Shown here: positions 9,178-16,674 of the stretch, piece by piece | How the letters are laid out: each line of letters begins with the position of its first letter | Numbering within the stretch: the first letter of the stretch is position 1 | Notes under the pieces: generated by a model | What the model saw: only the letters and a program-made list of their open reading frames with translations | What the model was told of the DNA's origin: nothing | Databases searched by the model: none | Position numbers and translations under genes: made by a program | DNA from: Natrialba aegyptia DSM 13077 | Lineage (GTDB): Archaea > Halobacteriota > Halobacteria > Halobacteriales > Natrialbaceae | Direction: 5' to 3' | Assembly: GCF_000337535.1 (NCBI RefSeq) | Contig: NZ_AOIP01000008.1 | Coordinates: forward strand, 37,557 to 101,556 | Length of the DNA stretch: 64,000 nucleotides

Positions 9178-9338
9178 CCGCTCGGCCCTCCTTCCGTTTC
9201 CCGCTCGGCACGATCGTCGATCCACCACCGGTTCGTCTCGTCAGCAGCCATGGTCGTCTTCTAATTCGGTATCGTTCATCGCCAGCACGTGGGAACGTCA
9301 CCCTACGTTTAACACGACTCTCGGCGAATTCACTCACG

Positions 9339-11438
9339 ATGGGACGGTTATCCGAGCTGTTCGCACCCGATACCGTCGGCGTGATCGGCGCAACCGACCG
9401 CGAGGGCGCAGTCGGCCGCGCGATCCTCGAAAACCTGCGCGACGAGTTCAGCGGCGAGGTCGTGCCGGTCAATCCGAGCCACGACACGGTGCTCGGGATC
9501 GACGCGTATCCGGATGTAAAGAGCGCGCCGGCACTCGATCTCGCGGTCGTCGTCGTCCCGCCGCCCGTCGTCCTCGAGACGCTTCGTGAACTCGGCGAGT
9601 CGGGGACCGAACACGTCGTCGTCATCACGGCGGGGTTCGCCGAGACGGGCGGCGAGGGAGCCGACCGGGAGCGAGAACTCCGCGAGATCGCCGCCGAGTA
9701 CGACCTCAATATCGTCGGCCCGAACAGTCTCGGCGTGATGTCGACGCCGATCGACCTGAACGCGACGTTCGGGCCGGAGGGCGCGTTGGACGGATCTATC
9801 TCGTTTATGAGCCAGTCGGGGGCGTTCATCACGGCCGTCCTCGACTGGGCGAACGAGCAGGGGATCGGCTTTCAGGACGTCGTCTCGCTCGGCAACAAGA
9901 CGGTGCTCGACGAGACGGATTTCGTCCGCGAGTGGGGCGACGATCCGGAGACGGACGTCGTCATCGGCTATCTCGAAGACATCGACGCCGGCGACGAGTT
10001 CATCCGGACGGCCCGCGAGGTCACCGACGACACGCCGATCGTGCTCGTCAAGTCGGGTCGGACCGATGCGGGGGCGCAGGCTGCCTCCTCGCACACGGGC
10101 GCGATCGCCGGGAGCGAGCGGGCCTACGAGGCCGGGTTGGAGCAGGCCGGCGTCCTGCGAGCGAACTCGGTCCAGGAACTGTTCGATGCGGCGCGGGCGC
10201 TCTCGGGACTGCCGGAGCCCGACACCGACGGGGTCGCCGTCGTGACGAACGCGGGCGGGCCGGGCGTGTTGACCACGGATGCAGTCGGCGACTCGACGCT
10301 GGGGATGGCCGAGTTCAGCGACGAGACGATCGCGGCGCTGACCGAGGCGATGCCCGATGAGGCGAACGTCTACAACCCGATCGACGCGATCGGGGATGCT
10401 GACACCGACCGCTTCGGCGATGCGCTCGAACTCGCGCTCGACGATCCGAACGTCGGGAGTGCGGTCGTCGTCAGCGCACCGACGGCGGTGATCGAGTACG
10501 ACGAACTCGCCGAGGTCGTCATCGAGAAGTGCGAGGAATTCGACAAGCCCGTCGTTACCTGTATGATGGGCGGCGAACGGGCCCGAAACGCCGAGTCGGT
10601 GCTTCGCGAGTTCGGGATTCCGAACTACTTCGACCCGGCCCGGGCGGTCGGCGGACTCGACGCGCTCGCGCGGTACCGGGATATTCGCGACCGAACGGCC
10701 GACGACCCCGAGCGGTTCGACGTCGATCGCGAGCGAGCCCGAGAGATTTTAGAGCGAGTCGAGCGGCGAGACGACAACCGCCTCGGAATCGAATCGATGG
10801 AGTTGCTCGAGGCCTACGGCATCCCGACGCCACCGGGAGAGATCGTCGACGATCCGGCCCGCGCTCGCGAAGTCGCCGAGGGCATCGACGGCGATGTCGT
10901 CATGAAAATCGTCAGCCCGGACATCACCCACAAGTCCGATATCGGCGGCGTGAAAGTCGGGGTGAGCGACGACGAGGTGTACGACGCCTACGAAGACGTG
11001 GTCGCCAGAGCGCGCAACTACCAGCCCGATGCGACGATCCTCGGCGTGCAGGTCCAGGCGATGCTCGATCTCGAGGAGACGACCGAAACCATCGTCGGGA
11101 TGAACCGCGATCCGCAGTTCGGCCCGCTCTTGCTGTTCGGTCTCGGCGGCATCTTCGTCGAAATTCTCGAGGATACGTCGGTTCGCGTCGCACCGATCGG
11201 CGAGCGCGGGGCCCGCGAGATGATCGACGAGATTCGGGCTGCCCCGCTGTTGCGCGGGGCGCGCGGTCGCGAGCCGGCAGCAACCGACGCCATCGTCGAA
11301 ACGATCCAGCGACTCTCCCAGCTGGTGACCGACTTCCCGGCGATTCTCGAACTCGACGTGAACCCGCTCGTCGCCGGCCCGGACGGCGTACAGGCGATCG
11401 ACCTGCGATTGACCGTCGACACGGAGGAACTCCGATGA
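9339..11438 (+). CDS. acd: ADP-forming acetate/acyl-CoA ligase, alpha-beta fusion
   Basis: 699 residues, the length of the fused archaeal enzyme that converts an acyl-CoA plus ADP and phosphate to acid, CoA and ATP (and the reverse). Seen: an N-terminal CoA-binding Rossmann domain (LFAPDTVGVIGATDREGAVGR-like start), succinyl-CoA-ligase-like domains with the probable phosphohistidine in SSHTGAIAG near residue 253, and a C-terminal ATP-grasp domain from about residue 470 (VMKIVSPDITHKSDIGGVKVG). Its last codon overlaps the next gene's ATG (ATGA). In haloarchaea this enzyme is the known route for acetate formation from acetyl-CoA. Confidence 0.93.
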   Translation: MGRLSELFAPDTVGVIGATDREGAVGRAILENLRDEFSGEVVPVNPSHDTVLGIDAYPDVKSAPALDLAVVVVPPPVVLETLRELGESGTEHVVVITAGFAETGGEGADRERELREIAAEYDLNIVGPNSLGVMSTPIDLNATFGPEGALDGSISFMSQSGAFITAVLDWANEQGIGFQDVVSLGNKTVLDETDFVREWGDDPETDVVIGYLEDIDAGDEFIRTAREVTDDTPIVLVKSGRTDAGAQAASSHTGAIAGSERAYEAGLEQAGVLRANSVQELFDAARALSGLPEPDTDGVAVVTNAGGPGVLTTDAVGDSTLGMAEFSDETIAALTEAMPDEANVYNPIDAIGDADTDRFGDALELALDDPNVGSAVVVSAPTAVIEYDELAEVVIEKCEEFDKPVVTCMMGGERARNAESVLREFGIPNYFDPARAVGGLDALARYRDIRDRTADDPERFDVDRERAREILERVERRDDNRLGIESMELLEAYGIPTPPGEIVDDPARAREVAEGIDGDVVMKIVSPDITHKSDIGGVKVGVSDDEVYDAYEDVVARARNYQPDATILGVQVQAMLDLEETTETIVGMNRDPQFGPLLLFGLGGIFVEILEDTSVRVAPIGERGAREMIDEIRAAPLLRGARGREPAATDAIVETIQRLSQLVTDFPAILELDVNPLVAGPDGVQAIDLRLTVDTEELR

Positions 11439-12616
11439 CTGATACTGATACCGATACCGACACCAACACTGATACCGACACTCAATCCGGCACCGACACC
11501 GGAACTGAAACCGAACTCGACACGGACGCCACGACGACCGAAGCCGGGACCGATACCGAGACGCTCCTCGTCGCCTCGCTCGAGGAAAGCACCGGCAAAA
11601 CCGCGATCACGCTGGCCCTCGCCCGCCTCGCACGGGATCGCGGCGAGCGGGTCGGCTACATGAAGCCGAAGGGCACTCGTCTGCAGAGCAACGTCGGCAA
11701 GACCCTCGACGAAGATCCGTTACTCGCGCGCGAACTCCTCGACATCGACGCCGAGATGCACGACTTAGAACCCGTCGTCTACTCGCCGACATTCATCGAG
11801 CAGGCCATTCGGGGACGCGAGGACCCCGCCGAATTGCGCGAGCGGGTCGTCGAAGCCTACGAGACACTCGCCGCGGACTGCGATCGCATGTTTCTCGAGG
11901 GCGGCGGCCGGTACGACCTCGGCGGAATCGTCGATCTCACCGATGCCGATATTTCGGCGACCCTCGACGCCCGCGTCGTCCTCGTCTCTCCCTACCAGAA
12001 ACCCGGCGACATCGACACCGTTCTTACCGCCGCCGACGCGTTCGGTGATCGCCTCGCCGGCGTCGTCTTCAACCGCGTCTCTGACGTTGCCTACGACCAA
12101 CTCGAAACCGATGTCGTCCCCTTCCTCGAAGGTCGCGGCGTTCCCGTCGTCGGAATCATCCCCAGCGAACGGTCCCTCTCCGGCGTCACCGTCGCCGACC
12201 TCGCGGACGAACTCGGTGGAACACTCGTCGCCGAAGCCGGCACCGACAGCTACGTCGAGCGCTTCGCCGTCGGTGCGATGGGTGCCGACAGCGCCCTGCG
12301 ATACTTCCGGCGAACGAAAGACGCCGCCGTCATCACCGGCGGCGACCGAGCCGAAATACACACCGCGGCGCTCGAAGCACCCGGCGTCAAGTGTCTCATC
12401 CTGACCGGCGGCCACCGCCCATCCGGCGCTATCGTCGGCGAGGCGACCGAGCGAGAGATCCCGATCATCTCCGTCCAGACCGACACCCTCACGACCGTCG
12501 AACGCGCCGAAGATATCGTCCGAAGCGGTCGAACCCGCGATGCCACGACGGTCGACCGGATGGAGACGCTGCTCGCCGATCACACCACAGTTACGTCGCT
12601 ACTCGACTCGATGTAA
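11435..12616 (+). CDS. Phosphotransacetylase N-terminal-domain protein (BioD-like P-loop plus DRTGG), no Pta catalytic domain
   Basis: 393 residues. After about 45 residues of Asp/Thr/Glu simple sequence comes a BioD-like P-loop domain (SLEESTGKTAITLALA) with VVLVSPYQKPGD, then a DRTGG domain from about residue 265 (ITGGDRAEIHTAALE, LTGGHRPSGAI). This is the regulatory N-terminal half of long bacterial phosphotransacetylases; the catalytic PTA_PTB domain is absent. The ATG at 11435 overlaps the stop of acd by four bases, so both are almost certainly made together. A regulatory or assembly role for the acyl-CoA synthetase is an inference. The longer open frame upstream is a shadow of acd. Confidence 0.85.
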   Translation: MTDTDTDTDTNTDTDTQSGTDTGTETELDTDATTTEAGTDTETLLVASLEESTGKTAITLALARLARDRGERVGYMKPKGTRLQSNVGKTLDEDPLLARELLDIDAEMHDLEPVVYSPTFIEQAIRGREDPAELRERVVEAYETLAADCDRMFLEGGGRYDLGGIVDLTDADISATLDARVVLVSPYQKPGDIDTVLTAADAFGDRLAGVVFNRVSDVAYDQLETDVVPFLEGRGVPVVGIIPSERSLSGVTVADLADELGGTLVAEAGTDSYVERFAVGAMGADSALRYFRRTKDAAVITGGDRAEIHTAALEAPGVKCLILTGGHRPSGAIVGEATEREIPIISVQTDTLTTVERAEDIVRSGRTRDATTVDRMETLLADHTTVTSLLDSM

Positions 12617-12931
12617 GCCATCCTGTGAGGAAAATCCCTGGCGCGTCGTCGGGCAGCCCACACGCCAGGATCTGCCGGTTTGTCAGAGGCACCCCGGCAC
12701 TGACCGTTGTCCTCGAACTCTTATCCCTTCATCTGTCGAAATCTGACCCAGATCATTCTTCTTCAACTTAACTGTTTCTGTGGTTTATATACTAGTAGGC
12801 GATTCGAGTTCAGATACCTCGTTCCAGCGGACCACGATTCACCCGACTGCGCCGCCGTCTTCAAACATTGCCTGGTAGCACCGACCGCAATCGGTCACCA
12901 GCCTTATACCGCTGTCACCCGACGACTCCCT
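12617..12931. other. 315-base intergenic stretch with a strong isolated TATA box
   Basis: No coding-like frame is seen. A clean TTTATATA at 12784-12791 lies about 145 bases before the next gene, too far for a leaderless start, so it may drive a 5' leader or a small RNA. A separate CTTATAC at 12903-12909 sits about 26 bases before the ATG at 12932. Confidence 0.5.
12903..12909 (+). promoter_or_regulatory. TATA box of the winged-helix regulator gene
   Basis: CTTATAC lies about 26 bases upstream of the ATG at 12932, consistent with a leaderless transcript and supporting that start over the longer open frame. Confidence 0.55.
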
Positions 12932-14017
12932 ATGGTCGGAGCGCCGCGATTGCTCGCCCTCGTGGACCGACGCGAATCGCTACTCCGCCACCTCGCAACC
13001 ACTCCCGCTCGCCCCAGCGACCTCGCCGCTGCACTCGAGTGTTCCCGTTCGACGGTCGACAGAGCCCTCTCGGAACTCCAGGACGCCACCCTGGTCGAAC
13101 GCGACCCCGATCGGGACTCGTATCACCTCACCGTCGCCGGTGAACTCGCACTCGAAGAGTTCGGCCAGTTTTCGACGCGACTCGAGCGAACGGCGTCTGC
13201 GAGCGGCCTGCTCGCATCGTTGTCGACTGACGGCGGTTGCCGGCTGCCGTGGCAATTCCTCGACGCGGCGACCGTCGTCACGAACGCCCGCGATCCGGCA
13301 CGACTTGCAGCGTCGCTTCCGGCGGGAATCGACCGGCAGACGCTGCGAACTCGTGCTGATTGTACTGGCGAGTCGGATGGAGAGAGCACGACTGAGAGCG
13401 ACCTTCCAACCCGGACGCTCGAAGCGCTGCTCGACCTCGGACGCAATCCACACCATCAGGTGCTCGTCCCCGGCCCCATGCCCTGTCTCGCCAGCGCCTA
13501 CCGCGCCACGGCTCCTCCGACCCCGGACGCAGCCGCTTCCGACGACGCTGACCCCTCCCGTCGTGAATTCGAGATTATCGGCCCCAGTGCAGTCATCCAG
13601 GGCCTGCTCACCGAGTTCCGGGAAGCCACCGCCGACGCCCTTTCGAGGGGCGACCTTTCCCTTCACGAACTCGACTCAGCACAGATACCACCGTACGGGC
13701 TGGTCGTCATCACGTGGGAGACAGCGACTGCCACCGGGGTATCCGAGACCCCTGAGACACCCGAGACATCCAAAACATCCGTAACTACCGACCCGACCGC
13801 CGGCAGTCCGTCCCCCGCTCGCGGCCCCTCCTCACCGGCGTCGGCCACCCGCTCACCGTCGCCAGCCGCTGAACTCGTGATCCTCCTCGTCTGCCCCGAC
13901 ACCGAACTCGAGGGCTTGCTCGTCGCGACGACTCACGAGGCGTGTACGTGGGCTCGGGAGTTGATCGCGTCGATGCAAGAGGCGGCACAACCGCTATCAG
14001 CGCCCGCTCCGGAATGA
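12932..14017 (+). CDS. Winged-helix transcriptional regulator, FilR1/HVO_A0114-like
   Basis: 361 residues. Residues 10-75 form a winged helix-turn-helix (RESLLRHLATTPARPSDLAAALECSRSTVDRALSEL is the helical core, followed by a wing VERDPDRDSYHLT). A middle domain includes WQFLDAATVV and NPHHQVLVPGP, and the C-terminus a sensor-like strand pattern, as in archaeal FilR1-type regulators. Residues about 275-315 are a low-complexity Pro/Thr/Ser/Glu insertion absent from the core fold. Target genes are unknown; it lies alone between acd and a PRC-barrel gene. Confidence 0.8.
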   Translation: MVGAPRLLALVDRRESLLRHLATTPARPSDLAAALECSRSTVDRALSELQDATLVERDPDRDSYHLTVAGELALEEFGQFSTRLERTASASGLLASLSTDGGCRLPWQFLDAATVVTNARDPARLAASLPAGIDRQTLRTRADCTGESDGESTTESDLPTRTLEALLDLGRNPHHQVLVPGPMPCLASAYRATAPPTPDAAASDDADPSRREFEIIGPSAVIQGLLTEFREATADALSRGDLSLHELDSAQIPPYGLVVITWETATATGVSETPETPETSKTSVTTDPTAGSPSPARGPSSPASATRSPSPAAELVILLVCPDTELEGLLVATTHEACTWARELIASMQEAAQPLSAPAPE

Positions 14018-14104
14018 CGAGTGTGGGTCACTAGCACGAGTCCGTCAACGAGTGACTGTCGCGTCTGACCAACAATTAAGAGTTAGCCGCGCATGGACCC
14101 AGAC

Positions 14105-14398
14105 ATGGACGACACACCCCAGGAGATCACCTCCCTCGTCGGCCGCGAGGTCTACTCGAACAGCGGCGTCTTCGTCGGCGAGGTCGAAGACCTGCAACTG
14201 AACGTTGACGGCCAGACCGTCACCGGGCTTGCACTCGGCAGCCTGAACTCGGAGCTATTCGCCGAGGAGTCGACGACTGGACAGGGCGTGATCGTGCCCT
14301 ACCGGTGGGTTCGGGCGGTCGGTGACGTGATTCTCATCAACGAAGTTGTCGAGCACGTTCGGGACCCGGACGAAGAGGAGTCGGAACTGGTGGCCTGA
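14105..14398 (+). CDS. PRC-barrel domain protein
   Basis: 97 residues, one PRC-barrel domain: ITSLVGREVYSNSGVFVGEVEDLQL then a second beta strand set (TVTGLALGSL) and VPYRWVRAVGDVILI. Small archaeal PRC-barrel proteins are thought to act as adaptor or RNA/ribosome-associated factors; some resemble the CdpB division proteins, but this cannot be decided here. An upstream ATG (14093) is in frame; the AT tract ACAATTAAGAG at about 14071-14081 is 29 bases from 14105, favouring the shorter form. Confidence 0.82.
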   Translation: MDDTPQEITSLVGREVYSNSGVFVGEVEDLQLNVDGQTVTGLALGSLNSELFAEESTTGQGVIVPYRWVRAVGDVILINEVVEHVRDPDEEESELVA

Positions 14399-14479
14399 TA
14401 CGGACTGCTGTCAGTCATTTTCGGAGCGACCGGGAGCCGTCCTGCGGTCGCTCCGGGAAACAGTGACAGCAATCCGTAT
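14398..14479. repeat. 82-base nested inverted repeat between convergent genes
   Basis: The outer arms (ATACGGACTGCTGTCA at 14398-14413, and its near-complement TGACAGCAATCCGTAT at 14464-14479) enclose a perfect 11-base inner stem CGGAGCGACCG / CGGTCGCTCCG. It begins at the stop codon of the PRC-barrel gene and ends 12 bases before the stop of the convergent DHH gene. It could act as a terminator for both, though T-runs are short, or be a dispersed palindromic element. Confidence 0.75.
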
Positions 14480-14490
14480 GAGTTGGGTCG

Positions 14491-15939
14491 TTAGCTGCCG
14501 TTCGATCCTTCCGTTCCGTCGACGCCCATCGCATCGAACAGCGTTCGCTTGACCGCTTCCTCGGTCAACTCGAGCAGCGTATCCCGCGTGTCCTCCGAAA
14601 TTTCGATGCCGGTAAAGATGCCGAGCGGGATCTCCGCACTGGCCTGGGTCGAGTGGCCGGCGGTTTCACCCATCTCGCCGTAGGCGTCGTCTAACACCTT
14701 ACCGATGTTGATCCGGATGTCCTTCGAACGGCCCGCGAGGAAGATCGTCTCGTCGGCGATGCCGAAGACGGCCGTCGTCGTGACGCCCTCGAGATCCAGT
14801 AGGTGGCTCGCTGCCTGCGTCAGCGCCTCACGGTCGCGGACGAGACCGGCGTTAGAGACGAGGTGACTCCCCTGGACATCGCGGTTGGTGATCGCCTCGG
14901 CGAGCACGTCCAGCGTCTCCGGGGACATCGACGGTGATTCGACCTGTTCGAGGGTGTCGTGATTGGCAAACGGATAGAGATAGGCCGCAGCGGTGAGATC
15001 GGCGGGGGTTGTGTCGCGTTTGAAATCCAGCGTCTCCGCGCGGATGCCGTAGAGCAGGGCCGTCGCAACCTCCTCGGAGACGTTCATATCGAATTCCTGG
15101 ATGTACTTCGTCATGATCGTCGAGGTCGAGGACATGTTCGGCCGGATGTCGACGAACTCGGGCTCGAACTCTTGTTCGGCCTCGCGGTGGTCGATCACGG
15201 CATCGACGGAGAGATCGAGTGCGGTCGACGTTTCGCGGTCGACCAGCGCGACGGTGTCGTAGACCGAGTGGTCCTCGATTTCGTCCCACTGGACGAGGTC
15301 GATGCCGAGGAGATTGACGAACGCGCGGTTTTCCTGGTGGCCGACGTCGCCCAGGTAGATGATGTCGGATTCGACGCCGAGATGGCTGGCGATCGCCTGT
15401 AATGCCGCGGCGCTCGCGATGGAGTCCGGATCGGGGCTGTCCTGGGTGATGATCCCGAGCCGCGTGCCGGTTTCTTCGACGAGTTGGGCGAGTTTGCCCG
15501 CGTTGTACTCGAGTTCACCTGACTCGAGAGCGCGGAGTGCGGATTCGGCGATGACGGAGGAGGGGTTGATGACGATGTCAGCGCCGAGGTCGGCGAGTTC
15601 GTCGCCGGAGACGGGATCGCTCGCGCGGGCGACGAGGAACTGGTTGTCGTTGTTGGCGCGGATGTGTTCGACGGCCTGTTTGTTCGCTTCGACGTTGGAC
15701 GCGAGGATGAGGACGACATCGCGATCGGCGACGAGATCGGCGGCTTCGGGTTCGCGGATGTCGGCGGTACGTGCGTCTAAGTCCTGATCGCGGAGGGATT
15801 CGACGCGGCTTTCGTCGCGGTCGATGATCAGAACGTCCTTGCCCTGTTCGACGAGTTCTTCTGCGACGGCGTACCCGACGCTCCCGCAGCCTAAGATAGC
15901 GTAGTCAGAGATCGATGAAATGGTTACCCCCGTACTCAT
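14491..15939 (-). CDS. TrkA-N/DHH-family phosphoesterase
   Basis: 482 residues. Residues 8-120 form an NAD-binding TrkA-N (RCK) Rossmann domain (YAILGCGSVGYAVAEELVEQG). Residues about 150-330 are a DHH domain with DSPDPDSIAS and VIDHREAEQEFEPEFVD (the DHR variant of DHH), and residues about 400-470 a DHHA1 domain (AGRSKDIRINIG, GHSTQASAEIPLG). Archaeal TrkA-N/DHH fusions are annotated as exopolyphosphatase-like or nanoRNase/cyclic-dinucleotide phosphodiesterase relatives; substrate is not known. The ATG at 15939 lies 28 bases from a TATA-like GTTAAG (15966-15971). Confidence 0.88.
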   Translation of the reverse strand: MSTGVTISSISDYAILGCGSVGYAVAEELVEQGKDVLIIDRDESRVESLRDQDLDARTADIREPEAADLVADRDVVLILASNVEANKQAVEHIRANNDNQFLVARASDPVSGDELADLGADIVINPSSVIAESALRALESGELEYNAGKLAQLVEETGTRLGIITQDSPDPDSIASAAALQAIASHLGVESDIIYLGDVGHQENRAFVNLLGIDLVQWDEIEDHSVYDTVALVDRETSTALDLSVDAVIDHREAEQEFEPEFVDIRPNMSSTSTIMTKYIQEFDMNVSEEVATALLYGIRAETLDFKRDTTPADLTAAAYLYPFANHDTLEQVESPSMSPETLDVLAEAITNRDVQGSHLVSNAGLVRDREALTQAASHLLDLEGVTTTAVFGIADETIFLAGRSKDIRINIGKVLDDAYGEMGETAGHSTQASAEIPLGIFTGIEISEDTRDTLLELTEEAVKRTLFDAMGVDGTEGSNGS

Positions 15940-16252
15940 GTGAACGTGTGGTCGGACCGACCGCACTTAACCTTCCCGAAGAGTGTGACGTTATGGTACG
16001 GTGGATAGTTCTCCGATCGTGAGTTGGTGTTCGTTATAGCATTGTAGCGGGTGTCGTGACTGTGGCGTGTGACGGAACGCGTTTCCGGGTTGGTTTTCGG
16101 CTCGGAGCAGAGGGGGTGGAACTCGTGTGAGTGGAGACGAGACGATGTGGGCCGCTATCGAGCAACCGGTGGTGGGACGTGCGTGGGCCCCTCTGTCATA
16201 ACGGTCCTCAAGGGAAACGTATTTTACCGGCCGAGAAAAACTCGGGAGTGAA
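15940..16252. other. Intergenic region with the tRNA-Lys promoter
   Basis: Contains the DHH gene promoter (GTTAAG on the minus strand, 15966-15971) at one end and GTATTTTAC (16219-16227), about 30 bases before the tRNA, at the other. The 60-codon open frame between them has no family character. Nothing else was recognised. Confidence 0.5.
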
Positions 16253-16326
16253 GGGCCGGTAGCTCAGTCCGGCAGAGCGTCTGACTCTTAATCAGACGGT
16301 CGCGTGTTCAAATCGCGCCCGGCCCG
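16253..16326 (+). tRNA. tRNA-Lys, anticodon CUU
   Basis: A full cloverleaf can be drawn in 74 bases: acceptor GGGCCGG pairs with CCGGCCC, D-arm GCTC/GAGC, anticodon stem TCTGA/TCAGA with loop CTCTTAA giving anticodon CUU, and T-stem GCGTG/CGCGC with loop TTCAAAT. The discriminator base is G. CCA is not encoded and no intron is present. A TATA-like GTATTTTAC is 30 bases upstream. The 3' half is duplicated downstream (see the repeat at 16304). Confidence 0.95.
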
Positions 16327-16491
16327 CTTTTGCTCCGAGCAATCACGCGAGGAGCAACGCGACTAGCGTGATGTGAATCGCAGGGAGGTCGCGCCCAGCG
16401 GAGCGAGCACGTCCGACCGTGTGTTCAAATCGCGCCCGGCCCGCTTTTGCTCCGAGCAATCGCGCGAGGAGCGATGCGGCTGGCGTGAGTT
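16304..16491 (+). repeat. Tandem duplication of the tRNA-Lys 3' end and its flank, 117-base period
   Basis: Bases 16304-16344 (GTGTTCAAATCGCGCCCGGC and the next 21 bases) recur exactly at 16421-16461, and the match continues with a few differences to about 16374/16491. Weaker similarity continues beyond, so the unit is about 117 bases. The copied part is the T-loop and 3' acceptor strand, the segment that tyrosine recombinases use as attachment sites in archaea. Confidence 0.85.
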
Positions 16492-16674
16492 GACGGAGAC
16501 GAGTCCCAGCCCGTGAACGAGCGGAGCGAACGAGCCAACGTTGATAGCCCGGACACACTATTCCGCATCGCGCTCAACGCACTACCAGCGACACGCAAGA
16601 ATATAGTTCTGCTGTCGCCACTCACTTCGAGTTCAAAAAATCGAGCGGACTGTCAATCGAGTTCCGAAGGCCGG

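Noticed and set aside
10529..12616. A 695-codon frame as one large protein
   Set aside because: Its first 300 codons are a shadow of acd; the real protein starts at the overlapping ATG at 11435.
16069..16251. 60-codon frame before the tRNA
   Set aside because: It covers the tRNA promoter and has no protein-like features.
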